From: Vandiemenella viatica | Taxonomy: Eukaryota; Arthropoda; Insecta; Orthoptera; Morabidae | Length of the DNA stretch: 64,000 bases | Reading direction: 5' to 3' | Assembly: GCA_031002005.1 (NCBI GenBank) | Contig: CM061919.1 | Span: 33,879,088-33,943,087 of the forward strand | The notes under the pieces: model-generated | Told to the model about the DNA's origin: nothing | The model's input: only the letters and a program-made list of their open reading frames with translations | Database searches by the model: none | Made by a program: the position numbers and the translations under genes | Shown here: positions 10,561 through 21,438 of the stretch, piece by piece | How the letters are laid out: the number at the start of each line of letters is the position of its first letter | How positions within the stretch are numbered: position 1 is the first letter of the stretch

Positions 10561-10790
10561 TCGTTCGCTGCTCAAAGCCGACTGAGCTGAAATTGTTTCA
10601 ATCGTTTCAATCGCGCAACGCATGTCTCAATTTGCTCCCTGTCTGCAGGGACAATCTGTAAATTGTTTGGTCGGGCTCTGCCTATCTCCCGATATCGGGA
10701 GCAACATGCCCAATCTGCGCCAATCTGCAGGGCCTCTGCCGGATTGTCCGTGTCGATTGGGACCGAAATTGCCTTGCATGTAGCCGCCTT
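10561..10790. other. Possible right end of the second Harbinger element
   Basis: Short inverted motifs occur here, such as CTCCCGATATCGGGAG (10686-10701, palindromic) and repeated CAATCTG blocks at 10650, 10709 and 10720. The region follows the MADF remnant and differs in composition from what comes next, so it may be the subterminal region. No matching left end was found. Confidence 0.3.
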
Positions 10791-10890
10791 TATTGTAGAT
10801 ATTAGAAGTATTGATATCTGTGATACTGAGTCAGAGAATTTCATGACAAATGTTACATCAACATCAGTACTAGTCAATTAAATTAATATT

Positions 10891-11330
10891 CGAGAAAAAG
10901 AGAGAGGTAATGAAATAATTGATGCCCAAAAACAGAAAGGTGGTGAAGTATCAATGTTAATTGCTTTAATGGAGAGTATGGAAAGAAAAATTGAATTAAG
11001 TCAGAGAATGACAGAAGAAATGAGAGAAGAATCAAAACGAACAGCAGAAAATATGGAATAAAAAATTGAACTAAGTCGGAAAGCAGCAGAAAAAATGGAA
11101 GAAAAAATTGAATCAAGTCAGAAAACAGCAGAAAGTATGGAAAGAAAAATTGAATTAAGCCAGAAAGCAGCAGAAAAATTTGAAAGAAAAATTACAGACG
11201 AAATGCGAATGATAAAGCAGGATATGTTATTAAAAATGGATGAGTGTATTCGGCAATCAGAAGACAGGTGTGACAAGAAAATAGAAAATATGAGGCAAAT
11301 ATTAAAAGAAGATATCGACTCAAGGAAATA
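10891..11330 (+). pseudogene. Coiled-coil reading frame built of 14-residue repeats
   Basis: One frame runs from about 10905 to the stop at 11328-11330, interrupted by a TAA at 11059-11061. Within it, three adjacent 42-bp units (11053-11094, 11095-11136, 11137-11178) encode 14-residue repeats, for example MEEKIESSQKTAES and MERKIELSQKAAEK. Fourteen residues equal two heptads, and the spacing of Met/Ile/Ala suits a coiled coil. The C-terminus (MLLKMDECIRQSEDRC, KKIENMRQILKED) is also helical and charged. Similar repeat-built coiled coils occur at the N-terminus of some insect retrotransposon Gag proteins, but no capsid or zinc knuckle is attached here, so that origin is a guess. The first internal ATG after the stop is at 11095. 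Confidence 0.5.
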
Positions 11331-11339
11331 ACGATGGTG

Positions 11340-11943
11340 TATGATTATGTGGAGACTACGTTCTCACCCCATCTTAACTGAAAGTGGGCTCCCTAGCAGC
11401 TTTTGCTAACAACTCGGAAAGTACTCCATTCCACTTTCTATTTAGGTGTAGGCCATGCTTAATGAAACCCGACCTACCAATGGTGTTCACAAGCACAACC
11501 CCCCAAAACAAAACTAATGCCTCTTCCAGGTAGCATCTCTGCATCTCTGTTTGCATGTTTACTCGTCTCACACCCTTTTTAACTGATACATGTCTTTCAT
11601 GATTCTCTACTTTGACTGTAGCAACTTGATTCATATATAGTTTATAAAGTATTCTGCTATCTCGATATTTTAGACCTGACTTCTTTAGAATTTTGAACAC
11701 CTTGTCCCACCTAACATTATCAAAAGCTTTTTATAAATCAACAAACGCCTGTTATTCTTAATCTATCCATCAAGTATTAATCTTAAAGCCTTAAAAGTTT
11801 CCCCTGAACTATGGTTTTTGCTAAACACAAACTGATTACCTACTATCTTTTCTATTACCATGTCCATTCTTCTGCATATTGTTCTGGTTAGTAGTTTTGA
11901 AGCATGTGATGTTAGACTTATGATGTCACACTTGTCAGCTTGT
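11340..11943 (-). pseudogene. LINE reverse transcriptase fragment, downstream half of a split LINE
   Basis: Minus strand. From 11943 downwards the RT reads SLTSHASKLLTRTI, RMDMVIEKIVGNQFVF, ETFKALRLIL, then KAFDNVRWDKVFKIL, SGLKYRDSRILYKLY and NQVATVKVENHE. These are RT blocks 1-4 of LINEs often annotated as 'craniofacial development protein 2-like' (RTE-like; clade not certain). The frame is broken by stops and ends before the YxDD block, in sequence I cannot assign. The upstream half continues at 21439-22990, on the other side of the gypsy provirus. Confidence 0.8.
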
Positions 11944-12667
11944 TGTTACGAAGTGATAAAAGTAACACCTAAGTGTTAAGGTTGTGCAATGCCGTGGTAA
12001 AGAAAGTCAACAGTGAACGTGTGGGAGGGACAAGGTTGCATCAGCCGGGGCTGCGCAGAGCGTGGGCTGATGAAATCAGGAGTAGTTTCTGGAAGGAGCG
12101 CGTAGGGCAGGAAAGTGCGTCACACGCAGCTATAAAAAGCGGCGCTCCCGAGGGAAGGGACCTTGGACCAGCCAGCCAGCCAGCCAGCGAGGAGGGAGCA
12201 GCAGGAGGCGACAGTCAACACGGCGTGGAGCCGAAGCAGTTAGCCAAGTCTTCGTTGAATTTACAAAATGCAGAGTCTTCTAGTTTCTTATGGATGGGAC
12301 GCAGAAGGACTTCTATTTAGTTGATGAGGAAGGGGACTTTCTCTCATATCGAGGCTACTTGGAGTTGAGATGGTGGATCAAATACTTGTATACTAAGTTT
12401 GGGCTAACAGACGTAGACGTCGTTGGGTTGTTAAATCCACTAGACTAAAGTTCCTCCTTAGGCCTTTGCATAATATTTTGTCGGCTTCGTGGTTCACAAG
12501 ATTGTTTCTCATAACTTTCTTGTACTTCTTGGTTTCAGAAGAACCTTTCCTATTCCGAGTTCCCGAATTGCAAAAATCGACGCCCAGCTTGTTTGTTGAT
12601 TCTTTTGAGCTAGCTGAAGTACGAGTTCTTCTGTCCTGTAATCGCTGCCAGGCTACAGGACGCAACA
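11944..12667 (+). repeat. 5' LTR
   Basis: 724 bp, TG...CA ends, near-identical to 20712-21438. It contains a TATA box (TATAAAAAG at 12131) and a short (CCAG)n run at about 12170-12189 downstream of it, where transcription initiation would be expected. Confidence 0.93.
12131..12139 (+). promoter_or_regulatory. LTR TATA box
   Basis: TATAAAAAG within the 5' LTR, conserved at 20899-20907 in the 3' LTR. It would place the transcription start about 30 bp downstream. Confidence 0.6.
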
Positions 12668-12682
12668 GTGACCTTATTTTCC

Positions 12683-12700
12683 TGGTGTCAGGTGTGGGGT
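12683..12700 (+). promoter_or_regulatory. Primer-binding site, tRNA-Leu-like
   Basis: TGGTGTCAGGTGTGGG starts 15 nt after the 5' LTR end. The first nine bases and a later GTGGG match the complement of a eukaryotic tRNA-Leu(CAA) 3' end as I recall it, with mismatches in between. The 15-nt gap is longer than usual for gypsy elements. Confidence 0.5.
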
Positions 12701-13240
12701 AGGCCTGGAAAAGCCACAAGTTAGATAAGCCGTCTGACCAAATTCTAGCCAAGGTTGGCCAAAAGTCAGCACGCCTACAACAATTATAGGCCGCAATTTG
12801 AGGAATAGGTGTAGACTTTTGAGAATACTTAGCCCGAAGTCAGGAAAAGACTGACGGCATTGAGCGCGAAGCCGACCTGTGAGGTTGCACAATCGGTCGA
12901 CATCGGAAGAGAAGAAGAGGATCTATTGGTCGACGAGGGGGGCAAGTGCTGCACGACGCCGAGCAATGAGAGTCCGCCGCCAGTAGCTGACCGAGACCAG
13001 CAGGGAGCCACCGGTAGCCGCCGAAACCCAGCCAGGAGGATCACTAGTGTCAACCGCGACAGACGTAGTCTGACGAACGTCGAGCGCTGCAATCGCGACG
13101 TTACGTCGAAAGCATCGCCACAGCCCGCCTCTACTCAACACATCTATTCCAGCAGGTGAGATTGCTAGCGCAAACATGCCTAACGAAACAGTGCCAGACA
13201 GTCAGGGCGCGCAGTCATCGTCCGCGAGACATTTGTTAGT

Positions 13241-14245
13241 TTGAATGAAGTTATAAAATTGATCCCAAATTCTTTTGACGGCGATAAATCTCAATTAAAT
13301 GAGTTTATCGATAATTGCGATAGCACGTATGAGTTAATAGCTCTGGAGCAATACGAAATTCTATTGAAATTCGTAAGAGCCCGTATAATTGGCCCAGCTG
13401 GAAGCAAATTACTTGTCAGAGACTTGACTACCACTTGGCCGGCAGTTCGTGGAATACTGGTGGAAAATTATGGGTGCAAAAGAACCCTAGATTTCTATGC
13501 TTGTAAAATGTTTGCAAGTAAACAAGAGTCCTGGGAAAGTATTGCGTAATGGGGTTCGCGAATAGATGCCCTCCAACATCAGTTTCGCGAGGCAATAAAA
13601 GGAGTAATGACTGAAACAGAGATAGCGGGGAGCATAGCTCTAGTTTTAAAACAAGGAGGGGCTGTTTTTATTCAGGGATTGTATGACGACCGAATAAAAA
13701 CTATTGTACGAATTAGGGGAGACACAATTACTATGTCAGAGGCGGTTGAAATTGCAGCGACTGAAGAAAGTGCGATAGCTTCAGCAAAAGAAAAACCGGT
13801 GTCGCGATATCCCCTCAGGACTCCAAAGGTAGAGAGAATAACCGTTCCATCCTGTTTCAGTTGCGGAAAATCCGGGCATACAGCCCAGGATTATCGGGTG
13901 CAAAGGCGTGTAAGAATGGTTGAAAAAGAGGACGAACTAGATAAGAAGGCGATAAATGCTTTGCTAGCCCAAGAAAGCAAATTAGAGAAAGAAAACGCCG
14001 GCAGAATGACGGAAACGCGGCGAGAAACTAGGAGTAGCGTTAGACAAGCGGCGCAGGCGGTACCCGTCAAGAGAAGAATAGCGAGTGTAAGTGAAATCAC
14101 TTGTTTTAATTGCAACAGAAAGGGCACTATGATCGTGATTGCCGCGAAAACGCGTGGTAAACAAAAGGAAGAGATAAAAAATCGGTTAACTGCTAAGTGG
14201 CGCAATGGAGCGGTCACATTGCGCCATATCACCCAAAGTGTATAA
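13241..14245 (+). pseudogene. gag: gag polyprotein, interrupted
   Basis: A frame from ATG 13241 runs to 14245 with one in-frame TAA at 13547-13549. The N-terminal part (NSFDGDKSQLNEFIDNCDS) fits a gypsy Gag matrix/capsid start, where FxGxxxxLxxFI is typical. The C-terminal part has two CX2C zinc-knuckle starts: CFSCGKSGHTAQDY near 13855, where the fourth ligand is Tyr rather than Cys, and CFNCNRKG near 14100, after which the frame shifts and the remaining ligands are lost. Gag would form the particle and bind RNA. The first 570 nt after the LTR (12668-13240) is leader with no clear gene. Confidence 0.8.
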
Positions 14246-17200
14246 GGTGGACTGCACGGACAAAAATGAATACGCAACCATGCAATCTGACGATGCGAAG
14301 TGTAACCCAGTGAAACTCTTAATCGACAGCGGAGCACAAATTAGTTTATTGAAAGGTGATAGTTTGCGCAAGTCTGTAAAGGGTAATACTGCAGAAAGAA
14401 TTAGAATAAAGGGAATTGGTAACAATATAGTACAAACTGAGGCTTCCGTAGTAATGGCGCTACAGGCTGCGAGGAATTTAATGTTAAGGCAAAAGTTCCA
14501 TGTTATAGGCGCGAATGTGGATTTGCCGTTTGATGGGCTGCTAGGTAGAGATTTTCTAGTGAAAAATAGGGCCGTAATAGATTACGGAAAGAGAGTTATG
14601 AATATTCGAGGAAGACGAATTGAATTGCAAACCGCACAGGAAAGGCCGTGTTTGATGCAACGTGAGACGCGTTGCGTTAATAAAGTAAATGTTGCAGAGG
14701 TCACAACATCAAGTAATGTTCGCTCGTTCACTAACGGACTTGTGAAACGAGGCGGCAAGAAAGGTGTCATAGGGGTTGTGACATCTGGTGAAGTATGCCC
14801 GCTCACTAACGAACCTGTGAGGCGGGATAGTAAGATGCGTGTCGTAGAGAAGACGACGCGTGGTACGTGTCCGTCCACTAGTGGAATTGTGCGACGTGAC
14901 GTAAGGTTTCCGAGAGCAGTAGATTCTGCCCCGAAGACGGTAAGCCCCGTAAAAAAGCGGTATGTTGAATCGAATGCGAGAAGCATCGGTTCGTTGGCAA
15001 CGAGAGTTGCGAAATCAACGGCAAGCAAGCCAAGTATGGTCGGGGGCGGCCATGTGAGGCACACTTACGCAAGAGTGGTATAACATGGTGATTAGCAGCG
15101 AGTGAAAGCCGGGAATGCCCGATACTCGGAAATGGTAGTAGGCCCACGCGAGTAAAAAATAGTGAAAGTAAGAGTGGCGTTGAGGGATGTATCGGAGGCG
15201 ATCATCCCAAAGCAAGAGTTACGGCCAGGTGAATATGTGCCCGAGGCGTTAGTGTCCGTACGAAACGGAACGTGTATTACGAGTGTATTGAATGCTACGA
15301 AAGAGGCAGTGCAAGTAAAAGACCCTGTAATAGCAGCCGAGAAAGTTCCAGAGTGTACAGGAGCACGTGTAAGGAAAGTTAAAATTGAGCGGTCCGAGAA
15401 TCGATCGTGGTTAAGTAAGCTGAAGGAGAATCTCCGAATTGAGCATTTAAATAAAGAAGAACGAAAGGTGCTCTTAGAACTATGTGCTGCGTATAATGAA
15501 GTATTTTATTTGCCGGGAGATCACTTAGGATATACTGAAGCTGTCCAGCATGAAATTAAATTACTTCCTGAAGCGGAAGGAAAGATAGTTCGGTTGAGGA
15601 CCTACCGAATACCTGAGGTGCAAAAAGAAATTTTGCAGGCCGAAATAGACAAGCTACTGGAGGATGATATAGTAATACCGAGTGATAGCGCGTGGAATTC
15701 ACCCTTTCTGATAATTCCGAAGAAAATGGACGCAAGCGGCAAACAAATGTGGCGTGTTGTAATTGACTATAGGCGGTTGAATGAAATGACGGTGGATAAC
15801 GTATTTCCGTTACCAAGAATTGACGAAATATTAGAGGGGCTAGGTAAGGGAAAATATTTTTCGACTCTCGATCTGGCAAAACGGTACTATCAGGTATTGA
15901 TAGATAAAAAGGATCAGGAAAAAACTGCCTTTAGTACACCTTATGGACATTACGAGTTCAAAAGAATGCCAATGGGACTAAAAACGGCACCAAATACCTT
16001 CCAGAAGCTGATGAATTCTGTATTAACAGGACTACAGGGTGAGAGAGTATTTATTTATCTAGATGACGTCATCGTGTTCGGATCGTCACTGGAGGAATAT
16101 AACGCGAGGTTAGAGGATGTTTTTGAAAGAATGCGCAAGTATAACCTCAAGTTGCAAGTGGATAAATGTGAGTTCGTACGAAAGGAGGTCACATTTTTAG
16201 GGCATGTTCTCACCGAGGTAGGGTTGAAGCCTGACCAAAAAAAAACTAGAAACCGTGAAACAATACCAACAACCAAGTAATACAACTCAGTTGAAATCAT
16301 TCTTAGGGTTAAGCGGATATCATCGAAAGTTCATAAGCAACTATACTAGTATAGCTAAGCCGCTATATGAACTATTGAAGATAGGAGTTATCCTGTACTT
16401 GGGGATCAAAACAAGAAGAGGCATTCCAACAACTGAAAGAAAAATTGTTGAGTCCTCCCATCTTACAGTATCCCGACTTCGAAAAACTTTTTACTGTCAC
16501 AACGGACGCAAATCAAAACGCAATTGGTGTGGTGTTAAGTCAAGGTGAAATTGGCAAAGATTTACCTGTGGCCTACATATCGAGAACGTTGAATAAGGCC
16601 GAAAGAAATTGAGCGAGAAATGCTAGCCATTTGCTGGGCAGTAAAGCAATTCAGACCGTACCTATACGGGAGGAAATTCACGGTATGTACGGAACACAAA
16701 CCGTTGAAAAGGGTAAATGGCATTTCGGACCCGTCTTCCAGGCTGATGAAATTCCGGTTAAAATTGGAAGAGTACGATTACGAAATCGTATACAAAAGCG
16801 GCAAAAGAAATAAGGTAGCAGATGCTCTGTCAAGGATTCGAAACATCAGTAAAGTTGATGACGAAGTAAATGGTACTAGTGAAGAAAATCGCGATGACAA
16901 TGAGGCAGAAAAGGAAAATACCGGCACAAACTCTCCGGTAACCGAAGATAAAAATTCGGCAGACGTTGAGAAAACATTACCAAATGAAAGATGTAAAGAA
17001 ACTCTTGCGCAGGAAAGAAAAATGAAGATACTAAGGCACTATCATGAATCTCCAATAGGTTATCATCAGGGAATAGGTCGAACATATGAGCGAATAAAGA
17101 GATATTGCAGTTGGGAAGGCATGAAAGCCGATATCGAACAATATATTCGCCGTTGCGAAAGCTGCCAGAAGAATAAAATTACCCAAAGTAAAATTAAGAT

Positions 17201-17977
17201 GCCTATGGAAATAACTAAAACCCCGGAACATGTGTTTGAAAGGTGTGACATAGATATTGTCGGCCCACTACCGCAGGCAGAAAATGGGAACAAGTATCTA
17301 CTTATATTTCAAGATGCGTTAATGAAATTCCTAGTAGCAGATCCCATTGAGCAACAAGACGCTAATACGGTGGCCAGAGTGTAAGTAGAAAGAATAATTT
17401 TAAGGTACGGAATACCGTCTATTTTATTGAGCGACTTGGGGACTAATTTCATGAGTGACGTAATTAAACGAGTATGTAGACTGCTACGCATAGAAAGGGT
17501 ACATACTACAAGTTATTACCCATAAACTAATGGGGCCCTGGAAAGAACGCATCGTACGCTAACGGAAATGTTGCGACATTACATTAATAGGGACAAGACG
17601 GACTGGGATACTTGGATCCGTATGCTGTATTTGTTTTTAATACAACGCCGCACAGCGCCATGGGATATACGCCGCATGAATTATTCTTTGATAGAGTATG
17701 TAATATACGAGGGATATTGCAAAAGAAACCGGAAGAAGTGATTTATAACTATGGCGATTACGTAACTGAACTGAAAGAAAGATTGAGAATAATGCACCAA
17801 AGGGCGCGAGAAGCAAGAGCGCAGACAAAGGTGAAGAGTAAGGATAATTATGATAGGACGAAAAATCCAGTAATTTTCAAACCTGGTGACAGGGTATTAC
17901 TATTTGATGAAAGTGTAAGGCGAGGACAGTTCAAAGAAATTGGACAGCCAATGGAGGGGTCCGTAGACAGTAATTGA
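14205..17977 (+). pseudogene. pol: pol polyprotein: protease, RT, RNase H, integrase; interrupted
   Basis: The pol frame overlaps the end of gag by about 40 nt. Protease: LLIDSGAQISLL near 14310-14345, the aspartyl active site. Stops at 15081-15083 and two further ones before 15162 separate it from RT. RT: VVIDYRRLNEMT near 15755, ending in the active-site box YLDDVIVFG at about 16056. A frame change follows in an A-run at about 16240. RNase H/connection: 16255-16850, with LKSFLGLSGYHRKF at the start. Integrase: an HHCC zinc-binding N-terminus at about 17030-17165 (ending CESCQ), then the core with Asp in CDIDIVGP (about 17245), a TAA at 17382-17384, Asp in LLSDLGTNF (about 17430) and Glu in NGALERTH (about 17540). 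A last open stretch, 17612-17977, is the integrase C-terminus. All catalytic residues listed are present, but at least four breaks make it non-coding. Confidence 0.9.
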
Positions 17978-18023
17978 CACTAAGGGACCAAACGTAATAA
18001 TTCAATTAAAAAGAAACAAACAG

Positions 18024-20138
18024 GTGAAAGTACATGCCAATAGACTAAAAGAGTTATTTTTAAAAATTTACAGGAGCATGGCAACAACCTGGGGAGTAAT
18101 CGTGATCATCTTGTTAGTGAATGGAACACTAACAATGCAGCAGCAAGATTTACAGCTGACCAAATTTCAGTCATCACCGGGATTATATTATGATCACAAG
18201 GGAACCGTGAGTCTATTTACAGTAACTTGGAAAGTAGTGAGTTATTTTAATTTAGATGATCTAAGACATAAGTTTGAAGCAACCCATAATACAGCGTTGA
18301 AGGCAGTAGACTATTATCAACATAGACTAAAACAGATAAATACAAGTATGGCGGAATGCACAGGTATGAAGGGGGTGATAGAATACCATGTGAATAAAAT
18401 AGAGGTTTCTCAGAGCCTAATTGGGCAACTGACCAGACAGTGAGACAAATAGAAGAAAGAGAGGAGTACTAAATTTTGTAGGCGAGTTAAGTAAGGTCTT
18501 GTTTGGTATGTTGGATGAAGATGATGCCTCATATTTTAAGTCGAAAATCAATTTATTAGAGCAGGAATAAAACAATTATTGAAATTATCGAAAGAGCAAC
18601 TTCCCATTGTAAGGACATCATTGACCAGTTTTATTCATACAGTCGATTCGATAGAGAGAAATGAAAGGGTAATTACGTCAGGAATACTGAAATTAAATGA
18701 GCACATACATAAGTATGAAGCTAGTACCTATAAAAAGGTAAACCAACTCGGTATATCAGTGACGCTAAACGAGCAAACAACACAACTGATAACAATATTT
18801 AATGAATTAGAAAAGGAGTACGATATAGTTATAACCGCTATAGTGCATGCACAAAAGGGTATTCTTGAACCCCACCTCATTAATCCAATACAAGTAGTTA
18901 GGTACTTGGAACTAATTAAAGATGAAATTAAGGACAAAAGATTCCCAATAGAACTGTCAGAAGCTAAAGGGATATCAATTAATGAGAGTGATCGCTCTGG
19001 ATGTCTTTATTGCGGGGAGCACTTTGGGGCAAGTACTAAATATTCCGCTTGTAGACATCGAAATATTTAATATGTATAAGCTTTGGCCTCTACCTGTCGA
19101 GGTGAATTACAGTAAAAACTTATTCACATATATAGCGCCTGAAAAATAATATCTATTGATTGATAGTGCAAAACGGCAATATGTTAAACTGAACAATAAT
19201 CAGTTGTTATGTAAACAACTAGAACCTAAACATAGTGTCTGTAAACAGACCTTTGTGTTACTCTCGACATACGATCATGAGGTGTGTGAAGCTAGGATGC
19301 TTCAACCGATAGTAAAAATCCACTCTGATTGTGTACAAAAATTTATTGTATTAAATGAAAGTGTGTGGACACAAATAAGAGGTAGTGAGTGGCTATTTGT
19401 AGCCCCAAAGAACGAAGGACTCACAGTATTGTGCAACGATAACAAACCCGCAGATGTAATTATAAAGGGAACAGGAAAAACTTAAATTCCTGAGTAAGTG
19501 TAAAGGGTATGGTGCACAAATACTGATACAGTCAGAACATATTATTAGATCGAAAGTTCCGATTAGGGACATAGTTCCAAATTTGAATATGAACATAGAC
19601 TGTTGCATGGTAAATAAAGAAAAGAAAAATATTTCGGAAACCCGACTTTATTTACCGATTGCACCAGTGGTACGTCAGTTAGATGACCTGAAAGCAGCAG
19701 GGCATAAGTTACATAAGTTAGAGGATGAAATATCCTACCAACAGAGAACTGTATTTAATGCGTTTTCATTGAATTCTTTTCCAACTTGGAACCGGAATAA
19801 TAATGATAATTGTAATGCTTTGTATATGTAGATACTGTAAATGTTGCCGTGACTGCTTTAGATTCTTTTGTAGAATCGTAGGTGATGACTGCTGCGCAAA
19901 GATTTGTGTAAAGAATAAAATTGTGAATCAATATCCTGACTCTGGAATGGTTAAGTATCACCCTGCTGGAATACATGGTGATGAAAGTGAACAGATCACT
20001 TTTGGTTCTGTGAGACCTAGATATGTACCAGAAACCAGTGCATCAGTGCTAAATGAATGTGTGTACCACCCAGAAATGGAGATGGAATACGAACAAAAGA
20101 AGCCATTAATGTTTTATCATAAAACGGATAAGCGTTAA
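18024..20138 (+). pseudogene. env: env, F-type fusion glycoprotein remnant in five pieces
   Basis: Pieces lie at 18024-18443, about 18470-19070, 19156-19485, 19583-19831 and 19803-20138, separated by stops or frame changes. The first starts with a hydrophobic signal-like segment (TTWGVIVIILLVNGTL) and carries SPGLYYDHKG. Near 18480-18530 the sequence reads GELSKVLFGMLDEDDA, a hallmark just after the cleavage site in F-like Env proteins of errantiviruses and baculovirus F. Later pieces contain Cys-rich ectodomain (CKQTFVLLS region). The last overlaps a TM-like, Cys-rich segment (near 19800-19900) and a cytoplasmic tail. The family mediates membrane fusion. This copy is dead: breaks occur at about 18443, 18570, 19070, 19485 and 19830. 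Confidence 0.75.
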
Positions 20139-20701
20139 GAGTAAGCAAAAAGGTAGAAGTAGTTGTATATTTAATAATACTATAAAAATTAAGATTATGT
20201 TTGTAAAAAGAAAAATGTATGTAGACAAAATGTGAAAAGGGTAATAAATTAGGAGAAAATCTTATAAGTTAAGGAGTTATAGAAGGAATAAATATATATG
20301 TATGTTGTAAGAGAGATTTTAAGAAATGGTGTAAAGATAATGTATGGTAAAAGAAACTTTCATTGATTAAAAAAGTCACATATAGTAAAGATGATGTAAA
20401 AGACATGTTGTAAAAGTAATATACTGTAAAAGAAATTTTTTAATTAAAAACAATAATGTAAAGGTAAGGAAATCATATATAAAGAAGTTTCTTTTCAGGA
20501 AAATTAGATATCACAAGGAAAGTTCTTGTAGCAATGGTGTATTGGAAATGCTTAAAATTAAGGAAGGTAATAAGAAATTTATCAAATATGAATGTCATTA
20601 TAACTTGTAATGAGAAAAGAGTAATAAAAAGAGACTCACACAGCCGACATGTAGTGTGAGAATTTTGCATTCTCAAAGAGATTGCAAAATTCTCAAAATA
20701 T
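20139..20701 (+). other. Untranslated region between env and 3' LTR
   Basis: AT-rich with many short repeated TGTAAAAG-like words and no open frame of note. It would be the 3' untranslated part of the provirus. Confidence 0.5.
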
Positions 20702-20711
20702 GGGGGGAAGG
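20702..20711 (+). promoter_or_regulatory. Polypurine tract
   Basis: GGGGGGAAGG directly abuts the 3' LTR, the expected position for the plus-strand DNA primer of an LTR element. Confidence 0.8.
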
Positions 20712-21438
20712 TGTTACGAAGTGATAAAAGTAACACCCAAGTGTTAAGGTTGTGCAATGCCGTGGTAAAGAAAGTCAACAGTGAACGTGTGGGAGGGAAA
20801 AGGTTGCATCAGCCGGGGCTGCGCAGAGCGTGGGATGATGAAATCAGGAGTAATTTCTGGAAGGAGCGCGTAGGGCAGGAAAGTGCGTCACACGCAGCTA
20901 TAAAAAGCGGCGGCTCCCGAGGGAAGGGACCCTTGGACCAGCCAGCCAGCCAGCCAGCTAGGAGAGAGCAGCAGGAGGCGACAGTCAACACGGCGTGGAG
21001 CCGAAGCAGTTAGCCAAGTCTTCGTTGAATTTACTGAATGTAGAGTCTTCTAGTTTCTTATGGATGGGACGCAGAAGGACTTCTATTTAGTTGATGAGGA
21101 AGGGGACTTTCTCTCATATCGAGGCCACTTGGAGTTGAGATGGTGGATCAAATACTTCTATACTAAGTTTGGGCTAACAGACGTAGACGTCGTTGGGTTG
21201 TTAAATCCACTAGACTAAAGTTCCTCCTTAGGCCTCTGTATAATATTTTGTCGGCTTCGTGGGTCACAAGATTGTTTCTCATAACTTTCTTGTACTTCTT
21301 TGGTTTCAGAAGAACCTTTCCTATTCCGAGTTCCCGAATTGCAAAAATCGACGCCCCGCTTGTTTGTTGATTCTTTTCAGCTAGCTGAAGTACGAGTTCT
21401 TCTGTCCCGTAATCGATGCCAGGCTACAGGACGCAACA
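20712..21438 (+). repeat. 3' LTR
   Basis: 727 bp, near-identical to 11944-12667, followed by TTGT, the 4-bp target duplication. Confidence 0.93.

Larger units (their letters stand above)
11944..21438 (+). mobile_element. Ty3/gypsy errantivirus-like provirus with env, complete but defective
   Basis: Two LTRs (11944-12667 and 20712-21438) flank gag, pol and env in order on the plus strand. The LTRs start TGTTACG and end CGCAACA. A 4-bp TTGT duplication (11940-11943 and 21439-21442) marks the insertion site. The env product is of the F-like type found in insect errantiviruses and baculoviruses. By eye the LTRs differ by about 20 substitutions and 3 single-base indels over about 725 bp. Every coding region has at least one stop or frame change, so this copy cannot make its proteins. 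It is inserted in a LINE lying on the opposite strand. Confidence 0.93.
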
